Shown here: positions 7,080 through 18,300 of the stretch, one piece after another | Layout of the letters: every line of letters starts with the position of its first letter | How positions within the stretch are numbered: position 1 is the first letter of the stretch | From: an uncultured Prevotella sp. | GTDB taxonomy: Bacteria; Bacteroidota; Bacteroidia; Bacteroidales; Bacteroidaceae | Reading direction: 5' to 3' | Assembly: GCA_900770395.1 (NCBI GenBank) | Contig: CAAGKM010000015.1 | Span: 1 to 64,000 of the forward strand | Length of the DNA: 64,000 nt | Notes under the pieces: model-generated | Database searches by the model: none | What the model was told of the DNA's origin: nothing | The model's input: the letters and a program-made list of their open reading frames with translations, nothing else | Made by a program: the position numbers and the translations under genes

Positions 7080-9445
7080 TTATTCTATGGTTGGATGTGC
7101 GAAATACACGTTTCTGTGTGTCATTTCAACAATTTTCCCAGCCAGTTCGCATGAACCATTTAAACGGATATCGGCAGAAGACGAACCTATTCTGAACCCG
7201 TACTCACCAGGCTCAATCTTCCACTTACCGTCATCGAAGTGAGCCAGTTGCTGGGGAGAAACGGAGAATGTGACTGTCTTGTTTTCTCCCGGCTTAAGCT
7301 CAACACGCGTAAAACCTTTCAGTTGGATAGGCTTCAGTGGCTGTCCTGATTTTGGCGACACGTAAAGCTGAACAACCTCCGTGCCAGCTCTTTTCCCTGT
7401 ATTCTTTATCGAACAGCTTATCTTTATTGTTTTGGAACCTGTGCCAGCATGTATAGGTACAGAAAGATTGCCGTATTCAAATGAAGTATAAGACAGTCCG
7501 AATCCGAACGGATATGCGACATTGTCATTTTTTGTTCCATAGTTGTAGCAGTATTGTTCCTTTTTTTCTGTTTTAGGATAGCTTACACATAATTTACCAG
7601 AAGGATTAACATTGCCCAACAGGATATCGGCTACCGCATTTCCACCCTCCTCGCCAGGGTACCACGCCTGCAGGATGGCGGCGCATCCTTTTTCTACATC
7701 TGCTATAACCTGCGGACGACCGCCGAACATTACCAGAACGACAGGTTTCCCTGTAGCGATGAGTTCTTTCAAGAATGCCTCCTGATCTCCAGGAAGACGA
7801 ATACCCTTGCGGCTGCGCGCTTCTCCACAGAGTGTCGGGTTTTCTCCCAAAGCTGCAATTATAATGTCGCTGTTGGCTGCCAATTCAAGGGCTTTTCCCC
7901 GGTCTGTGGCGTCGGCGGATTCCATAAGCATCATTTTGAGTTTCTCTGTACGCGGGTCGCCTTCTCTGATAACCGATGTTTCATCCGACGCACTCCAGTC
8001 GCATCCCCGTTCATAACCTAAATCGGCATTGTTTCCCATTTTATTGCGAAGAGCCTCAAGCAAAGAAACTATTTTGGGCTGATTGGGATCGATTTTCCCG
8101 CCCCACCAGAAAAATTGCATAGATTGATAAGTATAGTCACCCAGCATACACCAGAATGTGTTGGCATTGGGACCTACAATGGCTATCTTCCTGTTTCTGC
8201 TATCAAGAGGAAGAATACCGTTGTTCTTAAGCATCACTATCGACTGGCAGGCTAAGTCGTAAGAGGTTCTCCTGTCTTCAGGGGAATCCAGGTCCAAATT
8301 GCCGGCTTGGTATAATTTGGCATCAGAGTCCAATAATCCTAATTGTACTTTAAGGGTCAATGCTTTTTTCACAGCCTCTTCAAAGCGTTTTTTATCCACC
8401 AGCCCTTTTTGCAGCAACTCCGGAAGATATTTGTAGGTTTGTGGCATCGGGAATTCCAAATCGTTACCTGCCTGCAAGGCTTCGGCAGCCAAATTCTTCA
8501 GATAGTCAGAGTCGTTCTGGTTTGTGTATGCCACAGCGCCATAATCGCTCACTACAAGTCCGTCAAACTGAAGATAATCTTTCAGAATAACCCTCAGCAG
8601 TGTGTCGCTGGACACGGCTTGTTCACTTTTGAAACGGCCGTAGGATGTCATGACAGTTTTGCTTCCTGCCTGCCGCATGATTACTTCATGAGGGAAAAGC
8701 ACCTCTTCATATATTTCTTTCCAAGGCAGTTGGGAACCACCGCCATAGCCCAGGAAATGCTTGCTGCAGGCAGCAACACCCTCCCGCAAGTTTCCGTTGC
8801 ACTGCACCCCTTCAACGAAGGCTGCTCCCATGCTTCCTGTGAGGTAAGGGTCTTCACCGTAGGATTCTTCTATGCGCGACCAATGAGCCGTCCGTATCAA
8901 ATCTACCATTGGAGAGAGAGCCATTGTTGCACCTACCGCCCGCATCGTCCTGTCTGTCTTGTCTTTAACTTTGCCAACTCCGGATTCCATGTACAGGCAA
9001 CTCCCAATTGCTGTGGATAGACCGTTGCACCTTTAGCCGCCAGACCCGTTATAGCTTCTTCGTGAAATATGGCGGGAACTCCGGAAGGTGTCTCATTAAT
9101 GAGATAATCCTGCAGGTCACGCACAAAATCCCTCAACTCATTGGGCCCCATATCCAAGGCACAGGCATATTGACAAATACGCCCGACTCCATAAGGAATG
9201 TTCTTTCTGCATTTCTCCAAAGACAGTTTGCCGTTGCTCATTACTGCTTCAGGACGGATGCCGTACAGCTGAGCCGCCCTTTCTTCAACAGACATTTTGT
9301 CATATAGTTCATTTACCAGCCTTTGTGTTCTGCTTGTCTGTGACACGAAGGTTGAATCTTGCTGCTTCATTGTGGTGCATCCCACTAACAATGTCAGTAC
9401 TCCGAGGAGCACATAAATGTTGTTTTCTTTAATTTTATAATTCAT
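7080..9445 (-). pseudogene. Glycoside hydrolase family 3 lipoprotein, frameshifted
   Basis: A GH3 beta-glycosidase gene in two frames: residues 1-~160 are read from 9445, the rest from about 8975 to 7080. The N-terminus has a lipoprotein signal (LLGVLTLLVGC), so the product would sit on an outer or inner membrane leaflet. The (beta/alpha)8 part contains GLVVSDYGAV with the probable nucleophile Asp; a (alpha/beta)6 sandwich (KPVVLVMFGGRP) and a C-terminal fibronectin-III-like domain (GTEVVQLYVSP) follow. The frames join exactly if one base is restored in the TTT at 8970-8972 (giving PELAKVKDKTDR), so a single-base deletion or an assembly error explains the split. The intact protein would be ~788 residues, normal for BglX-type or beta-xylosidase GH3. 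It closes the minus-strand glycosidase cluster; substrate is inferred (xylo- or gluco-oligosaccharides). Confidence 0.85.
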
Positions 9446-9523
9446 AATATATCCTGTGTATTTTACACTAAATTTATCTTTAATTACATACGGCCTTAAA
9501 ATTAAGGCTTGAGCCTAAATTTC

Positions 9524-11551
9524 TCATCTTTCTAAATCAAGTTCCTTAATGAAAATGTCTTTATACCATACCTCACAGGCTTTGCCCTCATGTATCTGTA
9601 GGGCAATGCAACCATCTTGAGCAATGGCGCCTATTCCCTCGAATGGCATTTGGGTGAATGGCTCTATGTAATCTGTGGTTTTCACACCATTGAGCCAGAT
9701 GCGCACGCGTGGACCTTCGCAGCGGATGACATAGTCGTTCCATGCCTCTGCCTTATAGTCTGTGGGGGCTCCTGTAGGCATACCGAGGAAAGTCCAACGT
9801 CTGCTCTCGTCATAGAGAGCACCTTTTTTCCAGGAAATGATGTCTGCCTGATATCCAACCATTTCGTATGGTTTATCAGGATTGGACGAAGGTATGCTTC
9901 GGAATTGCACGCCACCGTTGTAACTGTTGTCTTTTGCCACGACCTTGTATTTCAGGTGAAGCTCAAAGTTACGATACCGCTTTGTTGTGCGTATAAACTG
10001 ATTATGCTGAAGGTCTTCATTCAAATTGCCTCCGATGATAGCTCCCTTTTTTATACGGAAATGTGTCATGGCTTCTTCGCTGTTACCTTCCCAGCCATTG
10101 AAGTTTTTTCCATTAAAGATGCGCTCACCGTGAAACTGATTGATAATGTCAGTTGGCTGCGAGGTCGCTTCCAAACTTGTAGGAATCAGCACCAACGCAT
10201 TGACATCTGGCAAAACCTCGTCCATTTTGAGTTTTCCATCTTTCTTGTCACGCTTGATACCATTCTGTATGCCCCGCAGTGTGAGTGTGGTTTCACCACC
10301 TTGTTTGATTCGGATAACGCCCAGCGGTTGCTCTGTATAGTCGAACCATGTGAAAGTGGAAGGTATGAGCGATGCCATTTCCTCGCCGTTGGCAGTCAGT
10401 GTTACGGCTGATCCCATGAATGGTTGGGCATAACGCAACAATACCTGATAGTTGCCTGGCTTTAGGTTGGTGGTCCAGCTGATGCGCTGCTCTGGTTTAT
10501 TCCATGCATGAATGGTTGCCTTTTCTCCACTGTCCTGCAAGCGCATGTCTGGTGAAATCCGTGCAGTGTTGGCATAGAGCCGTATTGGAACACCCAACTG
10601 GGCTTTCTGTTCGTTGGCAGTGATGAGCTTGCCACATTCCTCATTTATGTAGTTCACGCTTTGAATCAAATAAGGCAGAGGATTATCAAAATCGTGCTCA
10701 TACTCCAGCATCATTAACGGTTTTACTTTTGCATCGTTCATAGCTTGGAATATCTCCCCCAATCGTGCTTTTCCTGTACCGCAGGGCACATCCAGTCCAT
10801 GAGGGTCACGCTCGCTGACATCACGCATGTGAAAGTGGTACATCTTACCGATATTGATATAACGCTGAGCTATCTCGTAGGTGTCGAAACCGCCTCGCAT
10901 ATAGTGACCGATGTCTATCGATGCACCTATATTCTCACCATAATCTTTTGTGTCGGCTACGGTGAAGTCAGGATTCCAATAAGCCGCACCTTTAGGATGA
11001 TTTGTGAAAACCATTTTAACTCCATATTTGTTCAATATATCCTCGTAGAATGATACGGGCTTGCCTCCTTTGTCAGCACGCTTGGGGTCTGTGACTATCA
11101 TCCAGCCCATTTCTTTAGCAAATTTGACAACATCTTCAAACCCCTCACCACTGCCGTTCATCCAATAATAGATGGACTTGCATTCCACGCCGTTTTCTGC
11201 GAGTTTCCTTTTAATTCGGTCCATCCACTCTTTAGACATGCCAGCATATATCTTTTGGTCGCTGTCATTCGTGATGCGTGCTCCGATAGTTGCCTCTATG
11301 TAGTGGAGTCCTAATGCACGGGTTAAGGCTATGCCTTCAAAGAAAGTGTACTTGTGGAAACTATAGAACTGTACACCGACCTTCCATCCTAACTTTTCGG
11401 CATTGGGGCATCCGTCCGCTAATCTGCCATAGCAGTTGTAAGGTGGTTGTACAATACTGTTCAGATTCAAATTCTCAGCTGCCTGTGCATTCGCATTCAG
11501 GCAAAACACAGTCATTATAAGACTGATAAGCATTTTCTTTCGGTATTTCAT
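9524..11551 (-). CDS. Secreted TIM-barrel (sugar isomerase/epimerase-like) plus DUF1080 protein
   Basis: A 675-residue exported protein; MKYRKKMLISLIMTVFCLNA is a Sec signal peptide. Residues ~50-300 resemble the xylose-isomerase-like TIM barrel (EATIGARI, TNHPKGAAYW, ASIDIGHYMRGG, MHFHMRDV, MLEYEHD), with acidic and His residues positioned as metal ligands. A middle beta-sandwich (~330-450) resembles a carbohydrate-binding module. The C-terminal ~200 residues are a DUF1080/3-keto-disaccharide hydrolase domain (GKNFNGWEG, FELHLKYKV, NGGVQFRS, WNDYVIRCEG). In characterised relatives such domains act on 3-keto-glycosides, so this protein may cleave or rearrange an oxidised glycoside rather than xylan itself. 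It lies between the GH3 and GH43 genes on the same strand. Confidence 0.85.
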   Translation of the reverse strand: MKYRKKMLISLIMTVFCLNANAQAAENLNLNSIVQPPYNCYGRLADGCPNAEKLGWKVGVQFYSFHKYTFFEGIALTRALGLHYIEATIGARITNDSDQKIYAGMSKEWMDRIKRKLAENGVECKSIYYWMNGSGEGFEDVVKFAKEMGWMIVTDPKRADKGGKPVSFYEDILNKYGVKMVFTNHPKGAAYWNPDFTVADTKDYGENIGASIDIGHYMRGGFDTYEIAQRYINIGKMYHFHMRDVSERDPHGLDVPCGTGKARLGEIFQAMNDAKVKPLMMLEYEHDFDNPLPYLIQSVNYINEECGKLITANEQKAQLGVPIRLYANTARISPDMRLQDSGEKATIHAWNKPEQRISWTTNLKPGNYQVLLRYAQPFMGSAVTLTANGEEMASLIPSTFTWFDYTEQPLGVIRIKQGGETTLTLRGIQNGIKRDKKDGKLKMDEVLPDVNALVLIPTSLEATSQPTDIINQFHGERIFNGKNFNGWEGNSEEAMTHFRIKKGAIIGGNLNEDLQHNQFIRTTKRYRNFELHLKYKVVAKDNSYNGGVQFRSIPSSNPDKPYEMVGYQADIISWKKGALYDESRRWTFLGMPTGAPTDYKAEAWNDYVIRCEGPRVRIWLNGVKTTDYIEPFTQMPFEGIGAIAQDGCIALQIHEGKACEVWYKDIFIKELDLER

Positions 11552-11562
11552 AATATTCTATT

Positions 11563-11691
11563 TTAATTTGATTGTTTTGATGTATTTAAACAGTAATTGA
11601 CACCATCGGTATTGTAAATAGAAGCATACTTGTCTTTATCACCGCATACTCTGAAATAAACTTTTGTTGTTTGAATGTTTTTTTGTAGCAT
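11563..11691 (-). pseudogene. Small ORF resembling a detached GH43 C-terminal segment
   Basis: A 42-codon frame begins at an ATG 5 bp after the GH43 stop and reads through KVYFRVCGDKDKYASIYNTD to a stop at 11563. The pattern VYFRV-G-KD-YASIY-TDG is what one sees at the C-terminal end of many Bacteroidota GH43/arabinosidase proteins, so I read this as the decayed remainder of a longer C-terminal domain rather than an independent gene. The evidence is pattern recognition only. The frame differs from that of the upstream gene. Confidence 0.4.
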
Positions 11692-11695
11692 GGAT

Positions 11696-13093
11696 TCATG
11701 ACTGTTTTGATTGAAATGTCCAATAATCAAGTTTCACTTCTTCATCTGCTGCGCCATGGAATACCAAAAAGATATCGAATATTCCGTTGGCAGAGATTGC
11801 TGGCATGGATATTTCTTTCCAGTTTGTGGCATTGACAGGCAGAGTGCATAACAACACGCCATTTTGTCCCTCCAATCGCACATCGATTTTACCACATCCC
11901 TTGGCGACAGCCTTGAACATATTTATGCCTTGGCTGAAAGCCACACCTCGAATACGGATATAATTGCCATCATGAGAAAATACAGCAGCACGGTTTTTAC
12001 CGTCAATTTGCTCCGTGGAGATTCCCCATCCCTTAGCCATGGTTTCCGCCTCATTGCGCTGATAAGGATTAACCCATCGTATCTGTGGCAAACCGTCACG
12101 AGTTGCTTCAACGGGCTGTATCGTGCCGTCTGCATTGTAGTATAGACGGTCGAGTGCGACACTACGCTGGTATATACGGGCATTCGGGTCGCTGATACCA
12201 TTCTCATAGGCTACTTGGCGGTTGTGGTAAGCCATATACCATTGCCCCTGATACTCAAAGATGCAGTGGTGATGGTTGTTATGCTCATTCACGGGTAGAT
12301 TGACCATTGCAGTATGTACTTCCCCGAAACCTCCCATGGGGCTGTCGCTCATCACATAGTCAATATTCGACGGATTATTGAACCAGTGACCAGAATAAGA
12401 ATAATAGTACTTGCCTTTGTATTTGTGCATGGCCGATGCTTCGAAGAAACCTGGGGTGTCGGGATGAATGGCTTTTCCCTCTACCTCCACCATATTACGT
12501 TTTAATCGAATAATGCGTGAATTGGCAGGATTGGCACCCCCGAAATACATATAGGCCTGACCGTCGTCATCAACGAAAACAGCAGGGTCAAAACACCAAA
12601 AGCCCCAGTTCTCACTGCCTTTTAATGCGCCTCGAACACCGTTTGCTGTTTTTCTGCCACTGAGCACACCTGGTGTATTGGAATCAACCATAGGTTTTGT
12701 GCTGATGTCTTTATATGGACCGGTCGGTGAGTCGCTTATTGCCACACCAATGCCTTTGTCACCATTACCATAGTATAAGTAAAACTTATGGTCACGCTTC
12801 ACTACACATGGTGCCCATGTCAGCTGAGGTTTCCAGGCTGCATCGGCAATAGAGAACACCTCGCCGTGGTCTGTCCAGTTCTTCAGATCATCAGTGGAGA
12901 TGCATGTAATATCTTTCATAATGTATTTATATCCCTGTTGGGGATCATATACATCATGAGAACAGAACATATACAGTCTGCCATCATGCTCTATGCACCA
13001 TGGGTCAGCCGTGTACCGCTGCCAAAAGATGGGGTAATCGGCTTTTGCTGTAATTGAGACAAAATACAACAGGACTATAATAAGTTTCTTCAT
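11696..13093 (-). CDS. Glycoside hydrolase family 43 with C-terminal beta-sandwich
   Basis: Exported GH43 enzyme (arabinosidase/xylosidase class). The start at 13093 gives a normal signal peptide (MKKLIIVLLYFVSITAKA); the frame extends to an ATG at 13156, but that would prepend a charged segment and overlap the upstream gene. The five-bladed propeller shows the family triad: the base Asp in TADPWCIEHDGRLYMF, the pKa-modulating Asp in FDPAVFVDDDGQAYMYF and the acid Glu in FFEASAMHKYKGKYYYSYSG. Residues after ~340 (WVNPYQRNEAETMAKGWGI) form a CBM6-like domain. It follows the second GH43 gene closely and probably shares its transcript. Exact substrate cannot be read from sequence; arabinose- or xylose-containing hemicellulose is likely. 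Confidence 0.88.
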   Translation of the reverse strand: MKKLIIVLLYFVSITAKADYPIFWQRYTADPWCIEHDGRLYMFCSHDVYDPQQGYKYIMKDITCISTDDLKNWTDHGEVFSIADAAWKPQLTWAPCVVKRDHKFYLYYGNGDKGIGVAISDSPTGPYKDISTKPMVDSNTPGVLSGRKTANGVRGALKGSENWGFWCFDPAVFVDDDGQAYMYFGGANPANSRIIRLKRNMVEVEGKAIHPDTPGFFEASAMHKYKGKYYYSYSGHWFNNPSNIDYVMSDSPMGGFGEVHTAMVNLPVNEHNNHHHCIFEYQGQWYMAYHNRQVAYENGISDPNARIYQRSVALDRLYYNADGTIQPVEATRDGLPQIRWVNPYQRNEAETMAKGWGISTEQIDGKNRAAVFSHDGNYIRIRGVAFSQGINMFKAVAKGCGKIDVRLEGQNGVLLCTLPVNATNWKEISMPAISANGIFDIFLVFHGAADEEVKLDYWTFQSKQS

Positions 13094-13152
13094 AAACAAA
13101 TTTTTATATTCAACTTTCCGGTTTGTTTTATCTGAACATTTTCCCAACATAT

Positions 13153-15267
13153 TCATCTTGTTCTTATTTTTTGAGGTTTAACCTCTTCCCAACGGAACAC
13201 CGTACCATTGCGGCGGTTAGGTGTTGTGCCTGTAAAGTCAGCAGAATAAGGCTCGCCTGTAGTCGGTTCGAGCCCAACATACCGTTGTGTCTTCAGTGAG
13301 AGAAGCATACACTCGTTGCGAAGCATGTCTTGCCAAACAAAAAGGCTTGCTTCATGTTCGTCCTTTGTTAAGCGCACATCTGCAGAAAGACCGGCACCTA
13401 CTACGGTGACATAACCTGTACCATTCATTGCCTGCAATATCACTCGGCCTTGTCCACGGTCAATCACATGGAATTGGCAAGCATCGGTCTCATATTCCTT
13501 TGAATCAGTACCTCTTGTATGAAGTATGCCGTGAGGACTCGCAAAAACGCGCTGCTGATTGCCCAAATTCGTTAAGGTTATGCCCCGACCCAATGGGATG
13601 TTTTGTGAACGATTGGCCATCGGCTCGTCAAGTACGAAGTCATCAAACTCTGCATATCCTCCATTATTCCCTTTCTTATTGAAAGCAAAGAGCGAGTATC
13701 GGGGACCTTGGAATGTTTTCATCTGATATGGCAGCAAAATACTATCACCTATATTTTGATATTCACTTCCATCCATACTATAGCTGATTTGAGCCATATC
13801 ATTATCTATTTCAGAAGTGATGCGCAAATAAATGCGATTTGTTTGAAGAGGGACTTCTATGAATTTCTCGTTCATTTGGCTATACCACGTCAGCATTTTA
13901 TTTTTGTTCTTCTTGACTACTCCAAGATAAGCACATGGCATATTTAAGATACCCATTCCTGCAATATCGCCATCCTTCAGATGTGTCGCATCAAGGGTGA
14001 CTGTAGCTATAGAAACAGGGCCTATGGCACGCTGAGTCAGTGTATTCTTTGCCCAAAAGAAATCTTTGGCAGGCATTGTCGATAGGCGCAGGCAGCCATT
14101 CGTCAATCGCCATTTGTTATTAACAGGATCATGGTTCCACTGCCAAATAGGCTTTAGGTTTTTACCGTTGAAATCATCACTGCGCTGATAAGGAGAATGA
14201 GGCTTTTCGTCTGTGTCTATATTAGGTTTATACCATGTTCGTGGAGTCCGTCCAAGATTATTTGGAAGCCCGAAATAAGGCCATCCATCAACCCATGTCA
14301 CAGGCGAGAGGCACGATGTGCGACCTACGGCACGGAAATCCATCATTGATATTCCCCACCATTCACCATTAGGTAAATCAACTATACCACCTTGATGAAG
14401 CGTAGCGCAGCCGAATTTGTTATCATTATCCTTTGAGATTTGGAACTTGAAATTTGGAGATGGCAATGGAGAGCGCAGACTTACATTTCGTTCCCAATGT
14501 GCGAGCTGAGTGCCGAAGCCCTCTTTCACGCTGACTGCACAGGTCTCGTATGGTCCATATATGTTACGGGAACGGGCGCACTGCATACGTCCAATAGGCG
14601 AATAGTCGGCAGAAAGGATATAATAAAAGCCATTAATCTTATATATATGGTGTCCCTCACCCATTGCCGAACCTTCAGGAATGATGATGCGGTCTGAACC
14701 TTCGACATATCCACTAAAGTCTGGTTTTATCTCTATCAGGTGTACTTCACCATACTGATGAACTGCATAAATTTTTCCATCGTCATCAAATAGAACAGAA
14801 AGGTCATAGATATGTCCACCCATAGACTTGCGTTTCCATGGTCCACGTGGATTCGTGGCAGTAAATACTTGCATACCGTGTCCATTAATATTGGAAAACA
14901 CATAAAACTGTCCCTTATGATAACGAATACATGGTGCCCAAATCCCCTGTCCATAGGCTTCTTTGCCGTTTTCCAGGCGATATTCGTCACCCATGTCAAA
15001 TCGTTCCATACAATAACTTTGGAAATCCCAGTTCACCAAATCACGAGAATGGAGAATGACGATGCCTGGCGTGCAGTGCATCGTTGTACCAGCCAAATAG
15101 AAATCCTCCCCCACACGAATAATGTCGGGATCAGAAAACTCATCATAGAAAAGCGGATTAGTGTATGTACCGTTTCCATTGTCTGCCGTCCAACTGTTTT
15201 GCCCCATTAGCATCACTTCACAGCAAAGCCCGACCAACATCAATAACATTTTTTTGTTCATATTCAT
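13153..15267 (-). CDS. Glycoside hydrolase family 43 (subfamily 12-like) beta-xylosidase/arabinofuranosidase
   Basis: Large exported GH43 protein. I place the start at ATG 15267 (MNMNKKMLLMLVGLCCEVML) because this gives a signal peptide and sits 25 bp after a TATCTTTG promoter box; the frame is open further up to 15321 but that stretch would lie inside the promoter. The catalytic propeller begins with YTNPLFYDEFSDPDIIRVG (base Asp), has YDLSVLFDDDGKIYAVH and the acid Glu in SAMGEGHHIYKINGFYY. The C-terminal half carries the concanavalin-like beta-xylosidase C domain (DDFNGKNLKPIWQWNHDP, LTQRAIGP). A final ~130 residues form a further beta-rich domain. It heads the four-gene glycosidase unit and is the most probable target of the HTCS encoded next to it. 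Confidence 0.88.
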   Translation of the reverse strand: MNMNKKMLLMLVGLCCEVMLMGQNSWTADNGNGTYTNPLFYDEFSDPDIIRVGEDFYLAGTTMHCTPGIVILHSRDLVNWDFQSYCMERFDMGDEYRLENGKEAYGQGIWAPCIRYHKGQFYVFSNINGHGMQVFTATNPRGPWKRKSMGGHIYDLSVLFDDDGKIYAVHQYGEVHLIEIKPDFSGYVEGSDRIIIPEGSAMGEGHHIYKINGFYYILSADYSPIGRMQCARSRNIYGPYETCAVSVKEGFGTQLAHWERNVSLRSPLPSPNFKFQISKDNDNKFGCATLHQGGIVDLPNGEWWGISMMDFRAVGRTSCLSPVTWVDGWPYFGLPNNLGRTPRTWYKPNIDTDEKPHSPYQRSDDFNGKNLKPIWQWNHDPVNNKWRLTNGCLRLSTMPAKDFFWAKNTLTQRAIGPVSIATVTLDATHLKDGDIAGMGILNMPCAYLGVVKKNKNKMLTWYSQMNEKFIEVPLQTNRIYLRITSEIDNDMAQISYSMDGSEYQNIGDSILLPYQMKTFQGPRYSLFAFNKKGNNGGYAEFDDFVLDEPMANRSQNIPLGRGITLTNLGNQQRVFASPHGILHTRGTDSKEYETDACQFHVIDRGQGRVILQAMNGTGYVTVVGAGLSADVRLTKDEHEASLFVWQDMLRNECMLLSLKTQRYVGLEPTTGEPYSADFTGTTPNRRNGTVFRWEEVKPQKIRTR

Positions 15268-15292
15268 AATCAGTATTTTGCAAATTCGGGTG

Positions 15293-15300
15293 CAAAGATA
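15293..15300 (-). promoter_or_regulatory. Promoter -7 box (TATCTTTG) of the glycosidase operon
   Basis: On the minus strand TATCTTTGCA lies 25 bp before the ATG at 15267, matching TAnnTTTG. It is in the 110-bp gap between the HTCS stop and the first GH43 gene and is the likely start point of the glycosidase transcript. Confidence 0.65.
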
Positions 15301-15377
15301 CTCATTTATCCTATGAACCATTTTGAAAAACGTGCCATAAGGCTTCGTTTTTGTGTTTCCGCTTGAATTTTAAGATT

Positions 15378-18300
15378 TTATGGGTGGTTTGATTGCTCTA
15401 CATATTCTGTCGGCGGTACGCCGAAATGCTTTTTGAAGTGAGTGGAGAAATAGTTTGCATCCGTGAATCCGACAGAATATGCCACCTGTGCCACATCTAT
15501 TTTTCCCTCCCGCAGAAGACGGGCTGCCTGTTCCATACGCAGATTACGCAGGAACTGTCCTGTGGAAATGCCTGTCATTTCTTTCATTTTGCGGTGTAAC
15601 TGTGAACGGCTGACACCGATATCCTGCGCCAATGCCTCAACATCGTATTCAGGATCTTGCATGTGGGTATTTACCGATTTCATGATGCGTTCCATAAGTG
15701 CTTCGTCATTCCCTTTTACTTCAATTTTTCTAACCTTGTCATCCTGACTTTGGGCTCCGCTGAACTTGCCACGTAAACGGTGCACATTAGCCAATAAATT
15801 ATCAATTTGGATGTGTACCTCCTCTATAACGAAAGGTTTGGCAATATAGGCATCGGCACCATATTTAAGCCCCTCCAGCTTGTTCTCTATCTCAGTTCTG
15901 GAAGTAAGGAGGATGACGGGAAGATTATTCACCAATGGATTCTTCTTGATTTGCGACAATAGCTCTATACCATCCATTACAGGCATCATCACATCACTTA
16001 TAACCAAATTGTAGCGGTTTGGGGTGGTCAGCAGGGTCTTCAGTGCATCCTTTCCGTTGGCGTGGTAGTCAAACTTGTACCATGCAGACAATTCTGCAAT
16101 GAGATAATTTGCCACTTCTCTGTCATCGTCAACCACCATAATACGGAAGTTTCGGTTATTTTTCTTCTTTGCGTTAGGTGTGACGGGAAAATCGCGTGTA
16201 TTGTCTTCTTTCACAATTTCTTCATGTTTCAAATGCTTGTTGCCGAGAGGCAGACTAACAGTGAACACTGCCCCCTGCTGTCTGTCGTGACGGTTAGAGG
16301 CCGTAATTATACCGCCATGCATCTGGACGATGGAACGTGAGAGATTCAGCCCGATACCTGTACCCTGAATGCCAAGGTTAATGTTGGCTTTACCCTGATA
16401 GAAACGCTCGAAAAGACGTTCTGGCTTATCGTCCTTGATACCCAAACCGTTGTCAATGACAGCCAGTACGGCTCTCTCGCCAGTTTTGTGATGCTCTTGT
16501 GACAGACGCACCAGAACCTCACCTCCATCGAATGTGTACTTAAAAGCGTTAGAGAGCAGGTTTGACACAACTTTGTCGAATTGTGTGCGATCTATCCATG
16601 CCGTCAGATTGCTATTTTCGTATTCGAAGGTAAAAGTAATGTCTCGTTGCTCTGCATTATACTTGAACAGATTACAGACTCTGCCGACAAACTCCACCAG
16701 ATTTGTTTCCTTACAGTGCAAGTGCATCTGCTGCTTGTCAATTTTGCGATTGTCCAAAATTTGATTTACCAAAAGCATTAAACGTTGTGCATTGTGTTCC
16801 ATCGTTTTTATAGATGGCTGCAGAATTGAAGTATTGAAGTCATGAAACTCTTCAAGGGATTTCAATTCATTCAATTTTTCAGCTTTCAGCTTTTGTAAAG
16901 GACCGACAATGAGTGTCAGTGGTGAGCGGATGTCGTGGGTGGCATTTATCAGAAACTTCATCTTTTCTTCGTCCATTTCTGCCCGCTTACGGCGCATATA
17001 GCCCCTAATTGTCAGTATGATTATTAAGACTGCTATCAAGGAATAAATCAGCCACGCCCATGTGGAGGCATACCACGGCGGGAGAACGCGTACGGTCAGC
17101 CGGCACATTTTCTCAGAATATACACCATTCCTTTCTGCGCGTACCTCTATACGATAGATATCTGGTTTCATCTCGCTGAAAGTGACTGTATTGACACCTT
17201 CTCCTGTGGAAATCCATGTCCCTTCGTTTATGCGGTATTGGAAGTTGATGTGGTCAGCATCTTGAAAGTCCATTGTCGAGAATTCCATTTGGACAGTGTT
17301 CTTGTCATAAGCTATGGAAAAGTCTGATTGGTGACAGTCTATAGGGTGACCATCGCACACAAAGCGGGTTAGAAATACTTGTCCTGTTTGCATGTTTGTC
17401 GATTTTATATCAGATGGCTGGAACACAGTAATACCGTCGCCATGACCGAAGGCTGTCTTCCCGTTGGAATAGTGGATGACAGCTCCTGCGGCATACTCTC
17501 TAGTGACGAGTCCATTGCCGTAGATGTGGCTGATGAAGCATTTCTTTGAGGAAACATAATGCCAGATGCCGCAAGTCGTGCTTATCCACAGGTCACCTTG
17601 GTTATCGCAAACAATTCCGCAGATGTCACTATTTTCAAGTATTTCAGCGTTAGGAAAAGGCATTGCTTCTTTTTTATGGCGATTGACGAGATATAGTCCC
17701 TCGGTGGTGCCGACAGCAATATTGCCGTCTTCCAGTTCACATAACGGACCACATGACAAACCTTGCAATAACGGTTTGAGACCCATTGTGTCAAAACGGT
17801 AATTACTGATGTCCATGCATGATAGTCCATAAGATGTGGACAGCCACAGCAATCCCTCCTTGTCAATGAGCATACTGCCCACCCAGTCGTTTGCCAGTCG
17901 CCCATGTTTGCTCTCCGTATTAATGCTAAAGGACTTGGTGGAACCTGATTCGGGATCATATTCATAAAAACCATTACCAAAGACAGAAACAAATAGCCGT
18001 CCGTCACTGCTGCCTGTAATATAACCAATGGAAGAGCCTGTGAATGTTTTTTCCAACAGGTAATGTCCGGTCTGAGGATCAAAGCGATAGAGAGAATTGC
18101 CTGCTCCTATCCATAACCGCTCTAAGGGATCACGAAATAAAACTCCTATTCCTTTTGGCGCATCTGTTTTTTGTGTGATTTTACCATAGGAATCGAAGTG
18201 ATATATGCTTCCTTCTCTTACAGCACACCATGCTCCTCCTAATCCATCGTCAGCAATACTTGCCACATGGTTGCCAATGTATTGACCTTGTGCTGAAAAA

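Noticed and set aside
8343..9020. 225-codon plus-strand frame
   Set aside because: Antisense to the GH3 gene; no domain.
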